A stretch of DNA of 34,746 nucleotides from Pedosphaera sp. (GCA_028293285.1 JAQGPC010000266.1:1-34746), one strand, 5' to 3'; positions 23,525 through 32,211 are shown, counted from the first letter of the stretch. Numbers and translations: made by a program. Notes: a model not told the origin generated them from the sequence alone.

Positions 23525-24127
23525 CAGGGTTCACGCATAAAATTTTTTTAAAGGAGAGTGATTTATGTCTGTACATTGTAAATACAGTGCGTACATGAGG
23601 AGGGATGCAAAGCACCCCAAGCTAAATCTCCTGACGATATTGAAAGAAGTGCCGGATCCGCGGATGGACCGGCGCAAACTTCACCGCCTGTCCGATGTTC
23701 TGACCATTGCCATGTGTGCCTTGCTGTGCGGAGCCGACAGCTTTGAGGACATGGAGGTTTTCGGCGACGCCAAGTCAGAGCGGTTTGAAACCTTTTTAAA
23801 TTTGCCTCATGGCATTCCCAGCCATGACACCTTTAACCGGGTGTTTGCGGCGATGGACCCGCAGGCGTTTCTGGATTGGTTTATGCGCTGGACGCAGAGT
23901 CTGCGCGTGGCTGTGGCCCTGGATGGTAAAGGCATTGCGCCGCGCCATTGCCCGGAGAGTGCCCGAAAGTGGTCGTCAGCGCGTGGGCGGTGGACAACGG
24001 TCTGGCGTTGTGCCAATTGAAGGTCGCTGACAAGAGCAACGAGATCACGGCGGTGCCAAAACTGTTGCGGACGGACAACCGCTATTTGCTCCACCTCCTC
24101 GATATTAATTTAAATGCGTGAGCCCTG
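23525..24127. mobile_element. ISAs1-family insertion sequence, internally deleted
   Basis: A 603-bp element bounded by inverted repeats. The left end, CAGGGTTCACGCAT (23525 on), matches the right end, CAGGGCTCACGCAT when read from 24127 inward, at 13 of 14 bases, and the similarity continues into AAATT. The N-terminal part of the transposase is present, but the middle and end are missing. Intact members of the family are about 1.2-1.5 kb. No target duplication could be found. Confidence 0.8.
23565..24121 (+). pseudogene. ISAs1-family transposase remnant
   Basis: A degenerate transposase. The first frame (23565-24020) gives 'LNLLTILKEVPDPRMDRRKLHRLSDVLTIAMCALLCGAD' and 'HGIPSHDTFNRVF', the N-terminal associated domain typical of ISAs1. 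It then reaches the catalytic 'VALDGK'. A frameshift between about 23935 and 23970 moves the family sequence into another frame ('VVVSAWAVDNGLALCQLKVADKSNEIT'), which stops at TGA 24119-24121. After 'AVPKLLR' the reading jumps to 'TDNRYLLHLL', so the region with the second catalytic Asp and the Glu appears deleted. It cannot transpose itself. AAGGAG precedes the start. Confidence 0.82.
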
Positions 24128-24146
24128 TGTAGCTGAGCGCGTTACC

Positions 24147-24174
24147 TTGACCCGGCGCTGAAAAAATGTAACAT
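24147..24174 (+). promoter_or_regulatory. Putative promoter of the 965-aa secreted protein
   Basis: TTGACC (24147-24152, 5 of 6 to -35), a 16-bp spacer and TAACAT (24169-24174, 4 of 6 to -10). It lies just outside the right end of the IS remnant and about 60 bp before the start codon. Confidence 0.35.
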
Positions 24175-24234
24175 GAGTAAATGAGCACCCCGGGATATAT
24201 GGAGGGATTTCAATTCGCCTGAAGGTTCGCAATT

Positions 24235-27132
24235 ATGTTTCTTTCCTTGATACGCAAAACGCTTTCCATTCTCGCAGTCTCGGTTTTGTTGCACTTCAGT
24301 AGCGCTCCTGTATCTGCGGTGATTCGTGACGGCGGCATTGATCCGGCCAATCTTGGCAAAGGGGAGTGGGTTTGGTACATGAGCGACACCACCAACAAGC
24401 TCAGTGGCAATGTAGCCAGCGTGACCAACGAAACCAGCCTGATGCTTTATTACAAAAGCCGCAGTGTCCGTTATATGATTGTCAAGGCAGCCACGAACGA
24501 CAAGTTGTTCAATGGCACTTACGGTTCCCCGCAATTTAACAGCCAATTGGTAAACATCGCGCATGCCAATGGAATACTGATTTTTGGTTATAACCGGTCG
24601 TACGGCTCGAACGTACTGGGTGAAATTGCCATTTCAGATTACGTCTTCAACCAAGGGGCGGATGGCTTTGTCTGGGACGCTGAGGCGGAGTGGGAAAGCA
24701 ATCAAACCTGGATTGGAACAAATGGTCCGGCCAAGGCCTGGCAACTCTGCTCCACGGTGCGCTCGAACTGGCCCACTAAATTTCTGGCCCACGCGCCGTT
24801 TCCGATCATCGCAGTGCATGCCTCTTTTCCTTACAAGGAATTCGGTTATTGGTGCGATTCGGTGATGCCGCAGATTTACCATTTTTCCTCCACCGGCATA
24901 AAAGGCTCGCCCAGTGCCTGTATCAACTGGTCTGACGTGAACTGGGCGAGTTGGCAGAATTCCCTTGTAGGCAAGTCCACCAATGTTAATGGCGTCACCT
25001 ATTACTGGACGAATGCGATTAAACCGCTAGCCCCAGTCACGGATGTCTATGGGCCTCCCACCGGGCAACCCCGTGCTGGCAGCGTCGAAATTACGGTGCC
25101 GAACGAAGATGTCCGGGAATTTATTGATTATCTGGCGACGGATCCCAACCCTATCACTCTTGGGGGGTATAAAGGAGTGAGCTTCTGGCGTTCTGACGAG
25201 CATAGCTCCGTGCAGTGGGCGTACATTAAGGATGGCACAAGCGGCAGCTTTACCGGCACGGTCAACAACATTGTTATTGATGATCCGAAAGCCTCGGTAG
25301 TGGGAGCATGGACGGCTGTGAAGGTTTTTGGTGCAACGACTGGCGCTCCCACCTACTACGGCGCAACCGGCACTGATACAAATTCGTTCGGCACGAATTA
25401 CCTGTCCAAAGTCCAGGGCAGTGGTAGTGCCTACGTGCAATTCACGCCCAATATCATTACGGCAGGTGACTACGATATGTACCAGTGGCATCCGGAGCGC
25501 ACCAATGCTTCGGCAAGCGTGCCGCACGTCATTACTTATAATGGCGGAACGACGACCGTTAATGCCAACCAGCAAACCAATTCCGGCAATTGGACACTAT
25601 TGGGGCGGTTCAATTTTGCTGCCGGCACTTCTGGCAACATTCGTGTAACTGATGGAATTCCCGAAGCGGGTGCGGTCGCCATAGCAGATGGGATCAAGCT
25701 GGTTTATGTCGCTCCTGCATCCAACATTCCCACGATTAGCACGCAACCACAAAGCCAGACGGTTGTGACTGGCCAGACTGCCGCCTTTAATGTTTCAGCG
25801 AGTGGAGCCGCGCCTTTAAAATATAACTGGCGGTTCAACGGAACCAATATTGCGGGAGCGACCACGAGCAGTTACAGCCGCGCAAACATTCAGACCAGTG
25901 ATTTGGGAAACTACAATGTTGTGGTTACTAATACCTTCGGAGCTGTGACGAGCGCACCGGCAGCGTTAACGATGGAAACAATTATCGACAATACCAACGC
26001 GGTTTTCTCACCGGACGCCAGTTGGACCGCGGGGGCGGTCACTGCGGGCCATTATGGAGATGACTATCGCTATGCCAGCAGCGTTACCAGCACGGCCACC
26101 GCGAGCGGGGTTTATCAGCCCGTATTAAATGCCGGTAAGTATGATGTTTATATTTGGTATACATCCGGGGCCAATCGTTCCACTGCTGCACCGTGGGTAA
26201 TTTCCTACAACGGTGGCACCACCAACGTCCCGGCGAACCAGCAAGTTAATGGATCAACCTGGGTGCTGATTGCATCCGGAATCAATTTCGCGTCCGGGAG
26301 TAGTGGAAACGTTACGTTGCTCAATAACACACCTGACTCCGGCAAGATAGTCATGGCCGATGCAGTCCGCTTCGTCATGACAGCTTCACTGGCTGTATCG
26401 CCCACTATCAGCACCCAACCGCAAAGTCAGGCAGTCAATCAAGGAGCCAATTTAACCTCCACTGTAACGGCCAACGGCACTGCGCCGCTGAGCTATCAAT
26501 GGCGAAAGACGGGCAATCCGATTGGCGGAGCCACAGCCAGTAGTTTTACTATAAACGGTGTGCAGCCTGCCGCTGCTGGCAGCTATTCAGTGGTGGTTTC
26601 AAATAGCGTTGGCATTATGATTAGTTCCAATGCGACACTCGTTGTGCGAATCCCTCCCGGCATTTCGACGCAGCCACAAAACCAAACAGTGAGGATTGGC
26701 AGCAACGTGACCTTTACAGTCACTGCTTCTGGCTCTCCCACGCTAATCTATCAATGGAACTTAAATGGCAACGCCCTGGCCGGAGCGACGACCAGCAGCT
26801 ATGCCATTGCCAGTGTCCAAAGCAATCAAGCGGGAACTTATTCAGTGGTGATCACCAACGTCGCAGGAACAGTAAACAGTTCGAATGCTGTGCTTACTGT
26901 TACCGTGCCGCAATCTGCCCACATCGATCAAATTATAACGACGCCTGAGGGAGGACTCCAAATGATCCTGAGTGGTGAAACAGGCGGTAGTTACACCATC
27001 GAAGGCTCCAGCAACCTGGTAAGTTGGGTGACGGTAACCAACGTGGTCAATAGCAGCGGAACGACTGAGTTCACCGATGGTTCGGTGACCAACAATCCGT
27101 TACGATTCTACCGCGCACGGTTGGAACCTTAG
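24235..27132 (+). CDS. Large modular secreted protein with golvesin-like and Ig-like domains
   Basis: A 965-aa secreted protein. Residues 1-28 are a signal peptide (…VSA). From 29 to about 340 there is a domain I cannot name, possibly a TIM barrel, with acidic residues in 'GFVWDAEAEWES' near 148. Two golvesin-like domains follow (about 347-485 and 583-715), each with 'GxYDxYxW…NGGTTxVxANQQ…G…FNFAxGTSGN…ADxxKxV'. Three Ig-like domains (about 497-580, 721-805 and 806-893) each open with the motif P-x-I-S-T-Q-P-Q. The C-terminal part (895-965) has 'SYTIEGSSNLVSW' and ends RFYRARLEP, a tail I associate with Verrucomicrobiota secreted proteins. A carbohydrate-binding or degrading role is suggested by the module mix, not proved. 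The gene lies directly after the IS remnant. Confidence 0.85.
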   Translation: MFLSLIRKTLSILAVSVLLHFSSAPVSAVIRDGGIDPANLGKGEWVWYMSDTTNKLSGNVASVTNETSLMLYYKSRSVRYMIVKAATNDKLFNGTYGSPQFNSQLVNIAHANGILIFGYNRSYGSNVLGEIAISDYVFNQGADGFVWDAEAEWESNQTWIGTNGPAKAWQLCSTVRSNWPTKFLAHAPFPIIAVHASFPYKEFGYWCDSVMPQIYHFSSTGIKGSPSACINWSDVNWASWQNSLVGKSTNVNGVTYYWTNAIKPLAPVTDVYGPPTGQPRAGSVEITVPNEDVREFIDYLATDPNPITLGGYKGVSFWRSDEHSSVQWAYIKDGTSGSFTGTVNNIVIDDPKASVVGAWTAVKVFGATTGAPTYYGATGTDTNSFGTNYLSKVQGSGSAYVQFTPNIITAGDYDMYQWHPERTNASASVPHVITYNGGTTTVNANQQTNSGNWTLLGRFNFAAGTSGNIRVTDGIPEAGAVAIADGIKLVYVAPASNIPTISTQPQSQTVVTGQTAAFNVSASGAAPLKYNWRFNGTNIAGATTSSYSRANIQTSDLGNYNVVVTNTFGAVTSAPAALTMETIIDNTNAVFSPDASWTAGAVTAGHYGDDYRYASSVTSTATASGVYQPVLNAGKYDVYIWYTSGANRSTAAPWVISYNGGTTNVPANQQVNGSTWVLIASGINFASGSSGNVTLLNNTPDSGKIVMADAVRFVMTASLAVSPTISTQPQSQAVNQGANLTSTVTANGTAPLSYQWRKTGNPIGGATASSFTINGVQPAAAGSYSVVVSNSVGIMISSNATLVVRIPPGISTQPQNQTVRIGSNVTFTVTASGSPTLIYQWNLNGNALAGATTSSYAIASVQSNQAGTYSVVITNVAGTVNSSNAVLTVTVPQSAHIDQIITTPEGGLQMILSGETGGSYTIEGSSNLVSWVTVTNVVNSSGTTEFTDGSVTNNPLRFYRARLEP

Positions 27133-27154
27133 TCGCCCGGAATAGTTTTAAAGA

Positions 27155-29344
27155 TTAAAAATCTTCGTCACGCATCGCCATCTGCGCCTTGACGGCTGGG
27201 AGATGCTTTTTGATTTGGCAGGTGGCCGTTAAATCCCAAAAGGTAGTTTTCTTTTCGCGCAAGCCAAGGGTGCCTGCGGTCCAAGCCTGAGCCCAGCCGC
27301 TTTCCAAAGACCATGCGCCCCAACCAACATCAGCGGAGCTGGCCCAGAATTCCCAGCGGCGATCATCAAATGCGCGGAACCAGGTGCCGCTGAAGTAAGG
27401 ATACTTTTTTGAGCGAATCTGGATGCGACAAAGAAATTCAGCGAGCTTGTCCTCTGCCTGCTTATAGGTCTTATCACCGGTTGCACCAAACGCTTCGTGC
27501 AAACCAAACAACGCGAATCCAGTCGTGTAAAGTTGATCGCTGGTTGGATCGCCGTTCTTCTGAATCAGCGGCGTTTCACCTGTGCCGTAGGCTTCATTCG
27601 ATTGCGGGATTTGATAATGTCCGCCACCAGTAAGGCCGAGCCAATCGTGAATCGCACCGGATGGACTTTGATGTTTCAACAGGTCAGTCGCCACCATCTT
27701 AAGCCACTGACGATGTTCAGGCGTGTCTTCAACGCGGACCAACCATGAGAGCGACAACAACATGTGGGCGCGCTCCAGATTGTCTTTCCAGCGCCAACCT
27801 TCAGGATAAACCTTCATTGTCATGGCAATCGCATTGGTCGCTTTATTAAGGAAAGGCTGGAAGCCGGTCTGGCGATAAGCCCAGAGATTGCATGCCCACA
27901 GAAATCCTTCGAAATGCGGGGAGTAGTTGACGGTGGCGGCATCGTGATAACCCTTCCAGCCCTGTGCCTCCAAGCCGGGGATATCAACGCGATCACCGCG
28001 AAAGCCGAGCTTGCCCGTGGTGCGGAGGTTGGCGAGCAAGGCACGCATCAAGGATTCATCCCAATGATCATTTTTTAAAGTGGAAGAAACCAGCATGGTG
28101 CTAAGCATCGTGGCGGCATCATCATCTCCATAGTTGGCGACAAGCCAAACTGGGGAAATCGCGCCCCACCCGATAAGTCCATAGGCAGGATGCTTTGGAT
28201 CTGCGCGGACACCGCTGCACATGCCTGAATTGAAATAGACATAATCGAGCAGGTTGCTGGCGACGATGCCGCTGCGTTTGGTGCCGTTGAGGGCGCAATC
28301 CAAGGCAAGCACCATGGCAGACTCGGAGTTGCAATCGGCGCGCAGGGGCAGGCGTTGGACCTGGTTACCATCGTAAAGAATGCCCGAAGCGTAGCCTTCC
28401 AAAATGCCGAGCGAGCCATCGCCGCCCAAAGCTTCCGGTCCGGGTGTGGCAACGGTTCCACCGTTTACTTCCAAAGACTTTCGAATGGTCGGCGCGCGCG
28501 CGGGAGTGACCAGCAGGCGTGAATCCATGATCCATTGGGCTGCCGCATCGAAAGCTTTCTTTTCGAAATGGCGGGGCAAAGATTCCTTTGGTCCGAAGGC
28601 AGTGGAGACGACTGGTTCCCAAACCAGTTTGTGCGAAGTATTCTGTGGGTCCAATCGCGTCAGAATGGTTTGCCAGATGGTTTCCAAGTCGCGAGCGGGC
28701 GCGTAACGCCCCGTGACGAAGTTGCTCAGTTTGGTGGTCGCAACGATGAGCTTGCGGTCAGGCAACTCAAAAAGCAGCGGATAGGATTCCTTCGCCAGGC
28801 CAAAGACCGCCGTATCAAAACCCGCGACGCGACCGACCACCAGCACCGGATTGGCAACTTTCACGGGCCGGAAATGGCAATCGTGAATGGCCAGGATATG
28901 CAGTTTGGGCAGCGTGGGACCGAAGTCGTCGGTGGCAACAGCCGCGCGTTCCCATACCGTGGTTCGCGGTGCGTCCATTTCCAATCCCGGCACACTTGAG
29001 GGATATTCCCAAAACAGGCGCAACTGTTTTTGCTCTGCAAGTGCGAGTTCGTCTGGCTCTAGTGGTGTCGTGTGATCGGGGTAATGATTAGCCAATACCA
29101 AAACAGATGAACCCGGCTCAGCGTGTTCGAAGGCATCCGCTGGCAGGTCAAAACGCGGATAGCTCGTGCCGCCTTTTACCAATGCGACATACAAATCATT
29201 GTTGGGAGCGCAGCAAAAAGTAAGCGCGCGCAATTTTTCCGTGCTGGCAGCAGGAGCGAGGGATACTCCCAGCGTTACCGAAAGAAAGGCGATCAGCAGC
29301 CGGACGCCAGAAAAATTCCGGCAAACAGTTCGTAGCCAAATCAT
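27155..29344 (-). CDS. Large secreted protein, probable glycosidase-like alpha/alpha-toroid
   Basis: A 729-aa exported protein with signal peptide LLIAFLSVTLGVSLAPAAS. The first 250 or so residues form an alpha/beta domain (LRALTFCCAPNNDLYVAL; PKLHILAIHDCHFRPV; NPVLVVGRVAGFDTAVFGL) that recalls the class I glutamine amidotransferase-like domains often fused to glycan enzymes. From about 270 the sequence is helical, with repeated Trp/Tyr-rich segments (DYVYFNSGM; NYSPHFEGFLWACNLWAY; NEAYGTGETPLI; DQLYTTGFALFGLHEAF) as in six-hairpin glycosidases. Catalytic residues cannot be fixed. It follows the M24-like gene by 51 bp on the same strand, so the two are probably co-transcribed. The 3' end converges on the 965-aa secreted protein with 22 bp between stops. 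Confidence 0.75.
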   Translation of the reverse strand: MIWLRTVCRNFSGVRLLIAFLSVTLGVSLAPAASTEKLRALTFCCAPNNDLYVALVKGGTSYPRFDLPADAFEHAEPGSSVLVLANHYPDHTTPLEPDELALAEQKQLRLFWEYPSSVPGLEMDAPRTTVWERAAVATDDFGPTLPKLHILAIHDCHFRPVKVANPVLVVGRVAGFDTAVFGLAKESYPLLFELPDRKLIVATTKLSNFVTGRYAPARDLETIWQTILTRLDPQNTSHKLVWEPVVSTAFGPKESLPRHFEKKAFDAAAQWIMDSRLLVTPARAPTIRKSLEVNGGTVATPGPEALGGDGSLGILEGYASGILYDGNQVQRLPLRADCNSESAMVLALDCALNGTKRSGIVASNLLDYVYFNSGMCSGVRADPKHPAYGLIGWGAISPVWLVANYGDDDAATMLSTMLVSSTLKNDHWDESLMRALLANLRTTGKLGFRGDRVDIPGLEAQGWKGYHDAATVNYSPHFEGFLWACNLWAYRQTGFQPFLNKATNAIAMTMKVYPEGWRWKDNLERAHMLLSLSWLVRVEDTPEHRQWLKMVATDLLKHQSPSGAIHDWLGLTGGGHYQIPQSNEAYGTGETPLIQKNGDPTSDQLYTTGFALFGLHEAFGATGDKTYKQAEDKLAEFLCRIQIRSKKYPYFSGTWFRAFDDRRWEFWASSADVGWGAWSLESGWAQAWTAGTLGLREKKTTFWDLTATCQIKKHLPAVKAQMAMRDEDF

Positions 29345-29395
29345 ATGACACGAACTGTAGCCGTGATGATTCGTCGGGCAAGCCCGAAGCGAATC

Positions 29396-30490
29396 TTACC
29401 GCACGAGGATATCCGGGCGCGAAATTATTTTGCCGTAAGCATCCACTTTGACCATCGGCCAATCCTTGGCTTCGGTGAGAATTTGCGGTCCCTTGGTTGT
29501 AGCCAGAATAGTATCTTCGCTCTTTGTGCCAGCAATGGAGGGATTCCATGCGAAGGCCTGGTTTTCGAGAACTGTTCCCGGTGCAGTGGGCGTGCCAACG
29601 TAATCGCGCGGTTCGTAACTGCATGGCCCGCCTTGATGATGCAGCTTCCACTCATCCGCGAAACCCTGGGCGGCATAAGCATCAACGCCACGACGAAAAA
29701 TCTCCCGAATCGGTGTGCCAATACGCGTGTTGCTGATGAACGCGGCATCAACGGCGCACACTGCATTGTGTCGTTGTCGCAGATCCGCCGGCAGCTTTCC
29801 GAAATGAACCAGTCGCGTCACGGAAACAATCAACCCATGCTGACGCGCGCACAACACGAGCATGGCATAACGTTTTAATTTCTTACTTGTGGGAATGGGA
29901 TGGCGATAGCGACGGACTCTTTCATCCACTGCGATGAGTGCCACGGCAGGAGTAACCCCCACATATAAACATTCTTCGGAAAGATGACCGGCAATGATAT
30001 GCTCGGTAATGCCTGGTTGGATGGCTCCGCAGGTCAAATTCATCGCACCTTCTGCTCTTATACTGAGTTCTCGCAATCTCTTTATTTCATCCGGATGCAA
30101 GGAATAGCGCAGGGGCGCGAAGAGTTCCGGCTTGCTCTGCGTTCCATATTCGCCTGTGTCCGAAATCACTTTTTTGGGATCAACCACTGCCTTAAGCGCT
30201 TTCAGCGCGCCATCTTCATACCATTCGTAAAGCAGCGGCTCCGCACCAAGGCCACGCACGGCTTCATCCTGCAAGCGCGGCATTTCGATGCGGTTGGCCA
30301 GGAGATAAACTTTCTTGGCCGTGACCACCAAACGCCCTGCCGCCCGCTCGGAGATCAGCGCCACGTGCGCTTCACCGCCGCAACTGAGCCAGGAGAAATT
30401 CGATTGTTTGCCGATCATGGCGGCCTCAGCTTTGGTGGATTTTAACAGGGACCGAACCTGGCCGAGTTTATGGATAAATTCAGAGTTCAT
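29396..30490 (-). CDS. M24-fold (Xaa-Pro peptidase-like) protein lacking several metal ligands
   Basis: A 364-aa protein with the 'pita-bread' fold of the M24 family (aminopeptidase P, prolidase, creatinase). The N-terminal creatinase-like domain occupies about 1-130. The catalytic domain has 'YRHPIP' (195-200), 'LHHQGGP' (283-289) and 'FAWNPSIAGTKSEDT' (313-327). In active dimetal members the ligands are Asp, Asp, His, Glu, Glu. Here the two Asp positions appear to be Cys214 (MLVLCARQHG) and Val224 (SVTR). The first Glu is Asn316, while the His and the last Glu (325) remain. It is therefore likely not a dimetal aminopeptidase; creatinase is an example of a metal-free member. Function unknown. 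It is divergently transcribed from the CxxC protein at 30629. Confidence 0.8.
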   Translation of the reverse strand: MNSEFIHKLGQVRSLLKSTKAEAAMIGKQSNFSWLSCGGEAHVALISERAAGRLVVTAKKVYLLANRIEMPRLQDEAVRGLGAEPLLYEWYEDGALKALKAVVDPKKVISDTGEYGTQSKPELFAPLRYSLHPDEIKRLRELSIRAEGAMNLTCGAIQPGITEHIIAGHLSEECLYVGVTPAVALIAVDERVRRYRHPIPTSKKLKRYAMLVLCARQHGLIVSVTRLVHFGKLPADLRQRHNAVCAVDAAFISNTRIGTPIREIFRRGVDAYAAQGFADEWKLHHQGGPCSYEPRDYVGTPTAPGTVLENQAFAWNPSIAGTKSEDTILATTKGPQILTEAKDWPMVKVDAYGKIISRPDILVR

Positions 30491-30571
30491 CGTTTAATAT
30501 AGGCATAAGATTACAATTGTCCGAGTTTCTGTCGCGTTCAAATTTACAGCAAAGGTTGTTGGGGATTGAGG

Positions 30572-30599
30572 TTGAACTTACGGGTTTATCGGGAATAAT
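30572..30599 (+). promoter_or_regulatory. Putative promoter of the CxxC protein gene
   Basis: TTGAAC (30572-30577), a 16-bp spacer and AATAAT (30594-30599, 5 of 6 to TATAAT), 29 bp before the start codon. It lies in the region between divergent genes. Confidence 0.4.
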
Positions 30600-30628
30600 A
30601 GTTCAGAGACAATTGACCTAAGAAATTA

Positions 30629-31255
30629 ATGAACGAGTGGAATATTCAATCACGCGGCCACGTTTGTGAAGCCTGCGGTAAAAGTTTTGCCGATAAAGAG
30701 ACTTTTCACACCCTGTTGCTGGACGAAAAGCGCGAGCTTCGTCGCTCCGATATATGCGAGGCTTGCTGGCAGAAGCAATACAGCGAAGGTGCGCGCGAAC
30801 GCAAAGGTTTCATCTCCTATTGGCATGGCGTTTATGAAGCGCCGACTCCTGCCCCGGAAGCGATCCAGAAGGACACAGCAGAATCTTTGCTGCGTAAATT
30901 GATTGATTTGAATGATCCGCGTTATATGCCGGCAGGCTATATTCTGGCGGTGATGCTGGAGCGGAAACGGTTGCTCAAGGTCAAAGAGCAATTTGTTCGC
31001 GAGGGCAAAAGATATTTCATTTATGAGCAGCCCAAGACGGGAGATATTTTCACCATTCTTGATCCTGACCTGCAGCTCACGCAACTCGAACAAGTACAGC
31101 GAGATGTTGCCAATTTGTTAGAGCACGGATTGAATCCCCCGACAGAGGATCCCGCCGCGCCAGCCGCGGAAATTGCAGCCGGGGAAAGCTCTGCAAATCC
31201 CTCGGCAGAGGCAGATGCCCCGCCGCAAAAGGTGGAAGAACCGACAGTTACCTGA
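30629..31255 (+). CDS. Hypothetical protein with two CxxC motifs
   Basis: A 208-aa protein with no known family. The N-terminus carries Cys13-x-x-Cys16 (VCEACGKSF) and Cys43-x-x-Cys46 (ICEACWQKQ), a spacing that suggests one zinc site of the treble-clef or ribbon kind. A central helical part (DTAESLLRKLIDLNDPRYMPAGYILAVMLERKRLLK) is followed by 'GKRYFIYEQPKTGDIFTILDPDLQL'. The C-terminal 45 residues are Ala/Pro/Glu-rich and probably disordered. There is no signal peptide, so it is likely cytosolic. It precedes RNase III by about 150 bp on the same strand. A role in RNA or protein processing is only a neighbourhood guess. Confidence 0.75.
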   Translation: MNEWNIQSRGHVCEACGKSFADKETFHTLLLDEKRELRRSDICEACWQKQYSEGARERKGFISYWHGVYEAPTPAPEAIQKDTAESLLRKLIDLNDPRYMPAGYILAVMLERKRLLKVKEQFVREGKRYFIYEQPKTGDIFTILDPDLQLTQLEQVQRDVANLLEHGLNPPTEDPAAPAAEIAAGESSANPSAEADAPPQKVEEPTVT

Positions 31256-31267
31256 TATGATGTATCA

Positions 31268-31384
31268 ATGAACCTGAATGACCGGCAGGAAAATCGGCCC
31301 GGTCGTCGTCAGCGTGCATCAAGGACGAGGACGACGACGGGGGCGAGAATGAATAGCGGTTCTGGAACAGCCGAAGAGTTGTAA
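31268..31384 (+). CDS. Possible 38-aa Arg-rich small ORF (may be repeat-derived)
   Basis: The frame reads MNLNDRQENRPGRRQRASRT and continues with Arg/Thr repeats to MNSGSGTAEEL. The DNA is a GACGAGGACGACGACG-like tract after an ACCGGCAGG/CCCGGTC inverted motif, which looks like part of a dispersed repeat. No ribosome-binding site is evident. It may not be translated. Confidence 0.25.
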   Translation: MNLNDRQENRPGRRQRASRTRTTTGARMNSGSGTAEEL

Positions 31385-31408
31385 CCAAACCGCCAACAAC
31401 TTTAACTT

Positions 31409-32128
31409 GTGCCCGACTTTAGTGATCTTCAAAGCCGTCTTGGCTATGCGTTCCGTGATTCAGCGTTGCTGCGCCTGGCGTTGACGCATCCCTCCGTGGC
31501 GCATGAGCAGGGAATACCGGTATTGCATAATCAGCGTCTGGAATTTCTAGGCGACGCTGTGCTGCAGGTGGTACTTACGCGAGAGCTGTATGAAAAGTTT
31601 CCTACCTATGGCGAAGGACCGCTGACCAAAGCTCGCGCAAAATTGGTAAATCGTCGTTCATTGGCCGAAAAAGGGCGGGGTCTCGAGTTGGGCCAGCATT
31701 TGATTCTCAGCCGTGGAGAAGAGGCACATGGTGGCCGTGATCGGGCTTCCGCCTTGGCAGACACGTTTGAAGCAGTGCTGGGAGCCATTTTCCTCGATGG
31801 CGGTTTTTCGGCAGCGGAGAAATTCGTGCTGGCCCATTTCAAGGAAGCGTCCAGTGAACTTTCCGCCATTCCCGTCCTGGATAATCCCAAGGGCGAGTTG
31901 CAGGAATTGTTACAAGCGAGCTCCACCAATGCGCCGGAATATCATGTCGTCTCGACCAGCGGGCCAGACCATGATCGCATCTTTGAATGCACCGTGCACC
32001 ATGGGGGAGTAGAACTCGCGCGTGGCCAGGGCAAAAGCAAAAAAGCCGCTGAGAGCGAAGCGGCGCTGGCGGCATTAACTAAATTGCGCGGGGAGAAATT
32101 GGCACTGGATAAGAAGGCGACAAAGTAA
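31409..32128 (+). CDS. rnc: Ribonuclease III
   Basis: Double-stranded-RNA endonuclease that processes rRNA precursors and other structured RNAs (239 aa). The signature reads 'NQRLEFLGDAVL' (41-52), with the metal/catalytic residues Glu45, Asp49, Asp118 and Glu121 (ADTFEAVLGAIFLDGG). The first acidic residue of the usual NERLEFLGD is Gln42 here. The C-terminal dsRNA-binding domain spans about 157-228 (NPKGELQELLQ; ECTVHHGGVELARGQGKSKKAAESEAA). The start is GTG at 31409; there is no ATG in range. It lies between the CxxC protein and the BtpA-family protein on the same strand. Confidence 0.95.
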   Translation: MPDFSDLQSRLGYAFRDSALLRLALTHPSVAHEQGIPVLHNQRLEFLGDAVLQVVLTRELYEKFPTYGEGPLTKARAKLVNRRSLAEKGRGLELGQHLILSRGEEAHGGRDRASALADTFEAVLGAIFLDGGFSAAEKFVLAHFKEASSELSAIPVLDNPKGELQELLQASSTNAPEYHVVSTSGPDHDRIFECTVHHGGVELARGQGKSKKAAESEAALAALTKLRGEKLALDKKATK

Positions 32129-32183
32129 CTGGCAAGATAAGCAGACCATCCCGATAAGATTACATTTCATTAAGGCATTCCGA

Positions 32184-32211
32184 CGCCGGAGCACTCTGGC
32201 GGCGGCTTTTT
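32184..32211 (+). terminator. Possible terminator after rnc
   Basis: CGCCGGA / TCTGGCG, a 7-bp stem with one G-T pair and a 4-nt loop, followed after 5 bases by TTTTT. The gap before the T-run makes it weak. Confidence 0.35.
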
